From CALMEH01 sp964548225 (GTDB taxonomy: Bacteria; Acidobacteriota; Blastocatellia; Pyrinomonadales; Pyrinomonadaceae): DNA of 21,546 nucleotides. The notes below the pieces were generated by a model. The model was given only the letters and a program-made list of their open reading frames with translations. It searched no databases and was not told the DNA's origin. The stretch is taken from contig CAZJQP010000085.1 of assembly GCA_964548225.1 (NCBI GenBank), positions 1-21,546 of the forward strand. The letters run 5' to 3'. A program made the position numbers and the translations under genes. Below are positions 16,472 to 21,546 of the stretch, in pieces (position 1 is the first letter of the stretch; every line of letters starts with the position of its first letter).

Positions 16472-18250
16472 TTATTCTCCTTTTGCTTTCTTCAAATTTT
16501 CCCGAGCCACAGCTAAATCCGCTTTAAGCTCTAACGCTTTTGTAAAATATTCGATTGCTTTTTCGTTTCGTTTTTGTATTAAAAACGATGTTCCGACATT
16601 ATTTGCCGAACCTGCCAGAACGTCGTTAGTCAAACTCGCGTCGCGTATCGAAAAGGCTTTTTGCCAGCTTTTTTCGGCTTCGTCCGGTTTGCCGGCACGC
16701 GACTGAGTGTTTGCCAAACCTGTGTAGAGAATTCCCCAATCAGGACGCAATCGAATGGCGTTTTCAAAGTTTTTTATTGATTCGTCATATTTTCCCGTCT
16801 GCATTTTTAACACACCTAAAACGTAATTTCCGTCAGCCGTTGGCGGCGTTTGCGCGAGTAATTCAGTGCAACGCGCTTCGGCAATTTCGGGTGCGGATTT
16901 TGTGAAATGATGCAGACAAAGGTTGGTCATTATAAAATAATTTTTCTTGGTTACAGCAAGGGAATTTGTATAAAGCGTGTCGCTGTTTTGCCACAATGAA
17001 GTTTGCCGGAAAGCCAGAATGCTCAAGACTAAAATCATTATTGCACAAATGGCGGCAATAATTTTTTTGTTGGTTTTGAAATGTGCGAAAAGGTCATCCG
17101 CGCCCCAAACGACCATCACGAAAAGCCCGAAATATGGAATGTATGTGTAGCGGTCAGCGAGATTTTGCATCCCGATTTGCACCAAACCGATGACCGGAAC
17201 AAGCGTTCCGAGAAACCAAAGCCAACCCATCAAAAGATATTTTCGCCTTTCACGTTCGCGCCAGCAAAAAGCCGAAATAATTAGCAATAAAATCGCTGAA
17301 CCGATAATTTCAAGTGGATTTTTATTCGGCTCAAAAGGATACCACAAACCCAAATTCGCGGGATAGAATAGCATTAAGACATATTTTGCGTAAGCTGTAA
17401 TGGCATTTGCCAGACGTTCGGAAAACGGAACATTTTCGAGCGTTACAACTGCGCCGCCCGATTTTTGCGCGAGAAATGTAACGATACTTGCAATGAATGT
17501 CAATGCAAAAAGCGGTATTTTCTCAATAATCAAAGGTTTTAAATCCGCCAACTTTTTTAATCTTTCTAACGCCCAAAAATCGCACAAAAGCAACACGAAA
17601 GGCAAGGTTACGACCATTGCTTTCGACATCAAACCCAAGGCGAAAAGGCAAAAAGAAGAGATGAGAAGAAAATGAGAAGAGGAGAAAAAACTCGTTTCGG
17701 CAGGTTTTACCTTTTCGCCGCTTTTCTTCTTCTCCAATTCTTTGACGCTTGCAAATTTGAAATAAGCCAACATTGTGAGAAGCCAAAAAAACGTCGAAAG
17801 AACATCGCGGCGTTCGGCAACCCACGCGACCGATTCGACGTGCGTCGGGTGAACGGCGAAAAGGAACGCGATGATTGCGCTTTTCCAAACGTCGCCGGTC
17901 ATTCGATTGAAAACTATAAAAGTTAAAATTGAATTTAGAGTGTGAAATAAAACATTCGCCGCGTGATGTCCGCCGGCGTTCAGACCGAAAAGCGCATAAT
18001 CCAAAAAATGCGAAAGCCACGTTACCGGATGCCAGTTACCCGAATAAAACGCGGTGAATGCCCATTTGATAGAATTCCAATTAAAACCGCTCAACAGCGC
18101 ACGATTTTCGTAAATATATGCGCGGTCGTCAATGTTTATGAAATCAAACCAAAACGTCTGCGCGTAAATCGCCAGACACGCGGCGGTAATCGCGCCAATG
18201 ATAAGCATTTTTGAGTGTTTATTGATAAAATTCGTTTCGTTTTCGGACAT
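16472..18250 (-). CDS. TMTC-like GT-C membrane glycosyltransferase with C-terminal TPR repeats
   Basis: A 592-aa polytopic protein. The N-terminal two-thirds has about ten hydrophobic segments, an acidic motif in the first external loop (INIDDRAYIYEN, D41-D42) and the family motif HPTHVESVAWVAERRDVLS. These mark the bacterial relatives of eukaryotic TMTC O-mannosyltransferases (CAZy GT105, GT-C fold, polyprenyl-phosphate sugar donors). From about residue 450 there are TPR units (YVLGVLKMQTGKYDESIKNF; ILYTGLANTQSRAGKPDEAE; NNVGTSFLIQKRNEKAIEYF). The predicted role is transfer of a sugar, perhaps mannose, from a lipid carrier to protein on the outer face of the cytoplasmic membrane, with the TPRs contacting acceptors. 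It follows the GT2 gene by 45 nt, which could supply its donor. Donor and acceptor are inferred. No Shine-Dalgarno seen. Confidence 0.9.
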   Translation of the reverse strand: MSENETNFINKHSKMLIIGAITAACLAIYAQTFWFDFINIDDRAYIYENRALLSGFNWNSIKWAFTAFYSGNWHPVTWLSHFLDYALFGLNAGGHHAANVLFHTLNSILTFIVFNRMTGDVWKSAIIAFLFAVHPTHVESVAWVAERRDVLSTFFWLLTMLAYFKFASVKELEKKKSGEKVKPAETSFFSSSHFLLISSFCLFALGLMSKAMVVTLPFVLLLCDFWALERLKKLADLKPLIIEKIPLFALTFIASIVTFLAQKSGGAVVTLENVPFSERLANAITAYAKYVLMLFYPANLGLWYPFEPNKNPLEIIGSAILLLIISAFCWRERERRKYLLMGWLWFLGTLVPVIGLVQIGMQNLADRYTYIPYFGLFVMVVWGADDLFAHFKTNKKIIAAICAIMILVLSILAFRQTSLWQNSDTLYTNSLAVTKKNYFIMTNLCLHHFTKSAPEIAEARCTELLAQTPPTADGNYVLGVLKMQTGKYDESIKNFENAIRLRPDWGILYTGLANTQSRAGKPDEAEKSWQKAFSIRDASLTNDVLAGSANNVGTSFLIQKRNEKAIEYFTKALELKADLAVARENLKKAKGE

Positions 18251-18295
18251 TTTCGGTTAAATAATCAATAGTGTTTTATTTGAAAATAGCGCAGT

Positions 18296-19090
18296 TTATC
18301 GCGGGTTTTTCTCGATTTCGCGGTAATATTCGGGTAATTTTTTATGTTCCGATTCACGAAAAATCCTCGATTTCGCAAGTTTCCAACGATGCAGACGAAA
18401 TTTCAGCGAAGTCGAAAGCACACCGAAGCCGTATTTTACCGAGCGCGAAAAGTTTATCGAGCTTGCTTCGTCAAAATAGCGCGTCGGACACGAAATTTCA
18501 CCGATGCGGTAATCGAAAAACGCGGCTTGCGCGAGCATTTCGTTGTCGAAAACAAAATCGTCGGAGTTTTCTTCGAGCGGCAGATTCTCCAACACTTCGC
18601 GGCTGAAAGCGCGAAAGCCCGTGTGATATTCGGAGAGCTTTTGGCTCATCAAAATATTCTGCGCGAGCGTTAAAAAACGGTTCGCAATATATTTATAAAG
18701 CGGCATTCCGCCCGCAATCGCGCCTTTGCCCAAAATGCGCGAACCTAAAACGACATCGTATTCGCCAAACGCAATCATTCCCGCCATCGGCACGATTAAC
18801 TTCGGCGAATATTGATAATCGGGATGCACCATCACGACGACATCAGCACCACGATTTAACGCTTCACGATAGCAAGTTTTTTGATTGCGTCCGTAGCCGA
18901 AATTTCGCTGATGTTCAAAGGTTATCAATTCCAATTCGACCGATTTTACAACGGTTTTATCGGTGCTTGCGTCGTCCACGAGCAAGATTTCATCAACCGT
19001 TTCACGCGGAATTTCCGCGACGGTCTGTTGCAAAGTTTTCTCCGCATTATAGGCGGGCATCACGACGACGATTTTTTTTCCGTTGAGCAT
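18296..19090 (-). CDS. GT2 family glycosyltransferase, DPM/DPG synthase-like
   Basis: A 264-aa cytoplasmic GT-A glycosyltransferase. It has the GT2 nucleotide-binding start VVVMPAYNAEKTL (8-20) and VDDASTD (38-44). HPDYQYSP (89-96) occupies the place of the DxD metal motif of dolichyl-phosphate-mannose synthases (D91), and GFRAFSREVL and FDNEML match the conserved later blocks. No transmembrane anchor is present, unlike many polyprenyl-phosphate glucosyltransferases. Family members move a sugar from a nucleotide donor to polyprenyl phosphate. Standing 45 nt before the TMTC-like GT-C gene, which needs such a donor, it probably makes polyprenyl-phosphate mannose or a related sugar. Which sugar is unknown. 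Confidence 0.93.
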   Translation of the reverse strand: MLNGKKIVVVMPAYNAEKTLQQTVAEIPRETVDEILLVDDASTDKTVVKSVELELITFEHQRNFGYGRNQKTCYREALNRGADVVVMVHPDYQYSPKLIVPMAGMIAFGEYDVVLGSRILGKGAIAGGMPLYKYIANRFLTLAQNILMSQKLSEYHTGFRAFSREVLENLPLEENSDDFVFDNEMLAQAAFFDYRIGEISCPTRYFDEASSINFSRSVKYGFGVLSTSLKFRLHRWKLAKSRIFRESEHKKLPEYYREIEKNPR

Positions 19091-19091
19091 T

Positions 19092-19119
19092 GTCAGTTAT
19101 CATTTAGCATTTATCATTT
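19092..19119 (-). repeat. 7-nt direct repeat spanning the methyltransferase-GT2 junction
   Basis: Read on the - strand, the junction is four tandem 7-nt units: AAATGAT, AAATGCT, AAATGAT, AACTGAC. It begins inside the methyltransferase stop codon and runs up to the ATG of the GT2 gene. The string creates two ATGATAA minimal start-stop sites and leaves no room for a Shine-Dalgarno, so it may affect how the GT2 gene is translated. Confidence 0.65.
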
Positions 19120-20038
19120 ATCGGTTGTCAAACTTTGAAGCGCAAACAACGAGCGTTCCGCCTTTTCGCACTAAAGTTCCGAACAAAACAAACGGCAAAG
19201 CCAACGCCGAAAAGCCAACGCCGAGAATAAAATTCGCCGCTTTAACAAACGAATTAACCTTTGTTTCGTGTCCCGAAAGCGATTTGAAAAAAACATTCGG
19301 CTCGTTGAATAATTTGTTCAACGCGCTCTGCGACCAGCCGAGCAAATCATACTCAAACTCTTGATGCCAATGATTTTTTATCGTAAAACCGCAATCGGTA
19401 AGAAGTTTTTCCAAAGAATCATAGCCGAAGTGAAACAGATGTCGCGGCACGTCCAAATGCAACCAATATCTGCCGAAAGTTTTCGCTTGCCAACCACGCG
19501 CATCCGGCACGGCAACCAATAAAACGCCGTTGTCCGCAAGCAATTCAAAAACATTCTTCAAAATCTCACGCGGATTTTTGAAATGCTCAAGCGTGTGCCA
19601 CATCGTTATCGCATCAAACGAATTTGCGCCGTATTTCGCTTTGACTTTGTGCAAATCTTCGTAGATTTCGAGTCCCGAATCTTCAAACCTTCCGGCGTTC
19701 AATTCCGTTCCCGCAATTTGCCATCCGCGTTTCTTTGCCGCATTTAAGAAAGTTCCGTCGCCGCAACCGACATCTAAAACGCGCTTTGTTTGTTTGTTTA
19801 AATTAAAACTTTTATATAAAAAATTAACTCTCCGCCAAGCGCAATAATCATTCGTAAAACCGTGCCGCCCGCCGTAATATTCGGCGTAATATTTATCCAA
19901 ACTCTCAGGTTGCGGATGCGTTTCGCCCAAACCGCAGTTCGCGCAAAATAAAACCGCAAACTTTTCCTTTGTCTGCGGGTCTGTCGCTTCTGCAAAGCGC
20001 GTTTCAAGTTTTTCGGCGCAAATGTGGCAAAGATTCAT
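19118..20038 (-). CDS. Class I SAM-dependent methyltransferase with N-terminal zinc ribbon
   Basis: A 306-aa protein. It opens with a zinc-ribbon-like pair C4-x2-C7 and C32-x2-C35, followed by a class I methyltransferase domain: motif I VLDVGCGDGTF (87-97), then FDAITMWHTLEHFKNPREIL and LLVAVPDARGW. A hydrophobic stretch near the C-terminus (about 270-290) suggests membrane association. This architecture is common in surface-polysaccharide and glycan clusters. The start lies 6 nt after the stop of the upstream 115-aa gene with only a weak GAG before it, so coupling is likely. It precedes the GT2 gene by 27 nt. A role in methylating a sugar or lipid-linked glycan fits the context but is inferred; the methyl acceptor cannot be read from the sequence. 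Confidence 0.9.
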   Translation of the reverse strand: MNLCHICAEKLETRFAEATDPQTKEKFAVLFCANCGLGETHPQPESLDKYYAEYYGGRHGFTNDYCAWRRVNFLYKSFNLNKQTKRVLDVGCGDGTFLNAAKKRGWQIAGTELNAGRFEDSGLEIYEDLHKVKAKYGANSFDAITMWHTLEHFKNPREILKNVFELLADNGVLLVAVPDARGWQAKTFGRYWLHLDVPRHLFHFGYDSLEKLLTDCGFTIKNHWHQEFEYDLLGWSQSALNKLFNEPNVFFKSLSGHETKVNSFVKAANFILGVGFSALALPFVLFGTLVRKGGTLVVCASKFDNR

Positions 20039-20044
20039 CTCAAA

Positions 20045-20392
20045 CTAATTTCCGCCTCGTTTTTTCATTAAATCGGGGAATATCGGAATCGGTTTGCCTT
20101 CGTTATCGTCCATTATTTCGGCGAGTGTTTCATCAAGTCGAGCGGCGGCGGTTTCCATATTTCGAGTTGCGATAATTTCGAGTCTTTCTACTAAGTTCCT
20201 CAATCTGAGAGCATACTTTATAAGAATCGTTCTTTTTTCTTCGGCGGCAATGGCTTCATCGCTATAGCCGTATTCCTGCTGATTTATCTTCATAAATTCA
20301 ACCCAATGCAACAATATTTCCAGCTTCTCCTCATCGCTGTATGGCGAATCTTCCTTGAAAAAAAGCTGAACATATTTTGGCTCGTCTGGCAT
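20045..20392 (-). CDS. Small helical protein of unknown function
   Basis: I do not recognise this 115-aa protein. It is acidic, Glu/Asp-rich and predicted largely alpha-helical (YSDEEKLEILLHWVEFMK; LRNLVERLEIIATRNMETAA), with no signal peptide, membrane segment or Cys/His cluster, and a basic end (MKKRGGN). I start at the ATG 20392; a TTG two codons upstream (20398) is possible, but neither has a Shine-Dalgarno. The stop is 6 nt before the methyltransferase start, so the two are probably co-translated. Codon use is close to its neighbours, which supports it being a real gene. Confidence 0.7.
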   Translation of the reverse strand: MPDEPKYVQLFFKEDSPYSDEEKLEILLHWVEFMKINQQEYGYSDEAIAAEEKRTILIKYALRLRNLVERLEIIATRNMETAAARLDETLAEIMDDNEGKPIPIFPDLMKKRGGN

Positions 20393-20417
20393 ATTCAATC
20401 AGATAAATTACGATACG

Positions 20418-20454
20418 AATTACGAATTAAAGAAAAATTCCGACATTCGTAATT
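20418..20454. terminator. Inverted repeat at the 3' end of the 232-aa gene
   Basis: Perfect 10-bp arms, AATTACGAAT (20418-20427) with ATTCGTAATT (20445-20454), flank a 17-nt loop just 6 nt beyond the stop of the 232-aa gene. The left side also carries tandem ACGAATT phrases. It probably ends that transcript, which would separate it from the 115-aa/methyltransferase/glycosyltransferase unit. The stem is A/T-rich, so termination strength is uncertain. Confidence 0.55.
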
Positions 20455-20459
20455 ATAAC

Positions 20460-21158
20460 CTATGGAATGGTAATAATCACAAACACATTTGACCAAGAGC
20501 CGACACCTTCGTCGTTGAAAACGTAGCGCAGACGATAGCGGCGCGTTTCGGGTTTGCCGGCTTCGAGCGGCGGACGCGCATCAATGTAGGGCGTGAGCGT
20601 GTCCACGCCGAGCCTTTCCCAATCGGTTTCGTCGCCGCGTTGCGATTCGACATAAACGCCGTGAAACTTGCCTTTTGTCCAATCAATCCGCACGACGCTG
20701 TTGATTAAAGCCGCGATTTTCGCTTCCGGTTTGCCTTCATCCGGCACGAATTGTGATGCTTTCGCGGGAATAATCCGTAGCAGTTCGCCGACAGCTTTTG
20801 AATAATTCGCACCCAATTTCATCCGCGCCGCCGCCTTTTGCAGACGGTTTATTAAACCGCTCATCGTGATTACTTCGGGCAATTCGAGCGGCGTAAATTC
20901 GGGCGGCAGGGAAAGCTGTGCCGTCGGTTTCCGCTTGCCGAGAATCATTTTTTTATAAGCAATCGCCGCCTTTGAATGCGCCTTTGCGCCAAGCGCGTTG
21001 GTAATCACAAACCGCAACATCCGGCAATCCGCCAACACTTCATCAATCTCCGCAGGCGAAAAACCCAATCCCGCCCCGACCGAAGGAAAACTCCGCTCCA
21101 TATTCTCCGCCCACGTCAACCGCGCCGCATCCGATTTAGGTATTATGTCCAATCCCAT
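20460..21158 (-). CDS. Unknown protein with fibronectin-III-like C-terminus, next to a palindromic repeat array
   Basis: A 232-aa protein with no signal peptide or membrane segment. The N-terminal 100 residues look helical (AAIAYKKMILGK, VLADCRMLRFVI). The C-terminal third (from about 150) reads like a beta sandwich: RIDWTKGKFHGVYVESQRGD, then ETRRYRLRYVFNDEGVGSWS, a pattern resembling fibronectin-III strands with the closing G-x-W-S. I recall similar unnamed proteins in Bacteroidota and Acidobacteriota but cannot name a family. The ATG at 21158 is chosen because GGAGG (21169-21173) lies 10 nt upstream; the in-frame TTG at 21167 is only 1 nt from that site. The Shine-Dalgarno is the best in the window. 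The promoter region is the 21-nt repeat array, which suggests the gene is controlled by, or acts on, the array. Confidence 0.85.
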   Translation of the reverse strand: MGLDIIPKSDAARLTWAENMERSFPSVGAGLGFSPAEIDEVLADCRMLRFVITNALGAKAHSKAAIAYKKMILGKRKPTAQLSLPPEFTPLELPEVITMSGLINRLQKAAARMKLGANYSKAVGELLRIIPAKASQFVPDEGKPEAKIAALINSVVRIDWTKGKFHGVYVESQRGDETDWERLGVDTLTPYIDARPPLEAGKPETRRYRLRYVFNDEGVGSWSNVFVIITIP

Positions 21159-21168
21159 TGTTTTCAAA

Positions 21169-21173
21169 CCTCC
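21169..21173 (-). promoter_or_regulatory. Ribosome binding site deciding the start of the 232-aa gene
   Basis: GGAGG on the - strand, 10 nt before the ATG at 21158. It excludes the TTG at 21167 as the start. Most genes in this window lack a comparable site. Confidence 0.75.
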
Positions 21174-21201
21174 ATAAAATTGTCGCCAAACTTTGAGGAC
21201 T

Positions 21202-21231
21202 ATTCTACAATATTTGGCGACTTATCGCCAA
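21202..21231 (-). promoter_or_regulatory. Possible sigma-70-like promoter embedded in the repeat array
   Basis: On the - strand, TTGGCG (21226-21231) and TAGAAT (21202-21207) are separated by 18 nt and would place the start of transcription about 35-40 nt upstream of the 232-aa gene. The -35 is part of unit 3, and the -10 lies across units 1 and 2, where unit 2 departs most from the consensus. A weak match in A/T-rich DNA. Confidence 0.25.
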
Positions 21232-21412
21232 ACATTTAGGACAAGTCGCCAAACATTTAGGACAAGTCGCCACATTATAGCGATAAGTCGCCAAATATAT
21301 GAGAATAATCGCAAATATTTAGCGACTTATCGCCAAATATTTGCGACTAATCGCATAATAATTGCGACAAGTCGTCAATATTATACGACAAATCGCACAA
21401 ATTTGCGGACAA

Positions 21413-21473
21413 GTCGCCAAACATTTAGGGCTTGTCGCACAATTTGTGCGACAAGCCCAAAATGTTTTGCGAC
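21413..21473. repeat. 61-nt near-perfect palindrome at the distal end of the array
   Basis: Centred on base 21443. The inner arms 21428-21442 and 21444-21458 are perfectly complementary over 15 bp (GGGCTTGTCGCACAA), and pairing continues to 21413/21473 with two mismatches, giving 30-bp arms and a 1-nt centre. It is built from units 12, 13 and the start of 14. It could extrude as a cruciform or form a very stable hairpin in RNA. Confidence 0.85.
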
Positions 21474-21546
21474 CACATTAGAATATGTATTAAAACACCA
21501 ATATAATTGTATCCGGTGCTTAAATAAAGCCGTTGTTTTTAACGCG

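Larger units (their letters stand above)
21182..21475. repeat. Array of fourteen 21-nt palindromic units
   Basis: Fourteen contiguous units in exact 21-nt register with no insertion or deletion, starting at 21182, 21203, 21224 and so on to 21455. Each unit is a 19-nt imperfect palindrome, approximately RTCGC-(9 nt)-GCGAC, plus a 2-nt AA/TT/TA spacer; the dyad centre is unit position 10. Position 3 (C) and position 17 (G) are identical in all fourteen units; T2 and A18 match in thirteen. Most of the middle is A/T and varies, often AATATTT-like. The most similar neighbours are units 3 and 4 (21224-21265), which differ only at their first base. Twenty-one bp is two helical turns, so all dyads face the same side of the DNA. 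There are no spacers, so it is not CRISPR. An operator or iteron-type array, or a dispersed element, are the main options. Confidence 0.9.

Noticed and set aside
17523..18020. 165-aa - strand frame inside the TMTC-like gene
   Set aside because: Same strand, different frame, rich in Arg, Phe and Ser with no domain; the overlapping frame carries the family motifs.
16472..18250. Oligosaccharyltransferase or PMT-type identity for the GT-C protein
   Set aside because: HPTHVESVAW followed by RRDVLS and the C-terminal TPRs fit the TMTC-like group better than PMT or STT3, which have different loop motifs.
20976..21239. 87-aa + strand reading frame overlapping the 232-aa gene
   Set aside because: It is antisense to a gene with a clear Shine-Dalgarno, has no recognisable motif, and its end is only repeat-encoded.
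21182..21475. CRISPR array
   Set aside because: Units are contiguous, with no unique spacers between identical repeats, and no cas gene is present.
21182..21475. Replication origin iterons
   Set aside because: Register and spacing would fit, but there is no rep, dnaA, parA or other replication gene in the window and the rest looks chromosomal.

Overview
The window looks like a chromosomal stretch of a moderately AT-leaning Gram-negative bacterium, most likely an Acidobacteriota member of the Blastocatellia/Pyrinomonadaceae type. The best clues are a very large Oar-like TonB-dependent-receptor barrel, a two-repeat secreted M16 peptidase, a FAR/AMP-ligase/ACP/PlsC multidomain enzyme of the ElbD ether-lipid type, a bacterial TMTC-like membrane protein, and gaps filled with short palindromic phrase repeats. 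Taxonomy is inferred from family content only. No rRNA, tRNA, transposase or phage gene was seen.

Layout. Bases 1-9861 are on the + strand: the 3' part of a multidomain lipid enzyme (1-3717), a tightly coupled small membrane protein (3724-4260), a secreted GH47 alpha-mannosidase-like protein closest in motifs to eukaryotic EDEMs (4339-5706), a secreted M16 zinc peptidase (5930-8746) and an extended SDR (8845-9861). A hairpin at 9866-9908 separates these from a - strand block. Read in transcription order from the right edge, that block holds: a 232-aa protein of unknown function whose 5' region is a 14-unit palindromic repeat array; a 115-aa unknown protein; a SAM methyltransferase with a zinc ribbon; a DPM-like GT2 glycosyltransferase; a TMTC-like GT-C/TPR membrane protein; a Tat-exported amidase-signature enzyme; and a 1525-aa protein fusing VIT and vWA domains to an Oar-like outer-membrane receptor.

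How the genes may work together. The methyltransferase, GT2 and TMTC-like genes are closely spaced (27 and 45 nt gaps). They fit a cassette that charges a polyprenyl phosphate with a sugar and transfers it outside the cytoplasmic membrane. A secreted GH47 about 11 kb away could trim alpha-mannosides, but that link is inference. The first gene fits ether-lipid or alkyl-lipid synthesis. The M16 peptidase, amidase and VIT-vWA-receptor are all exported.

The most striking non-coding element is at 21182-21475: fourteen consecutive units in perfect 21-nt register, each a 19-nt imperfect palindrome plus a 2-nt spacer, ending in a 61-nt near-perfect palindrome, directly upstream of the 232-aa gene. 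Six other intergenic gaps each carry a different short inverted or direct phrase repeat.
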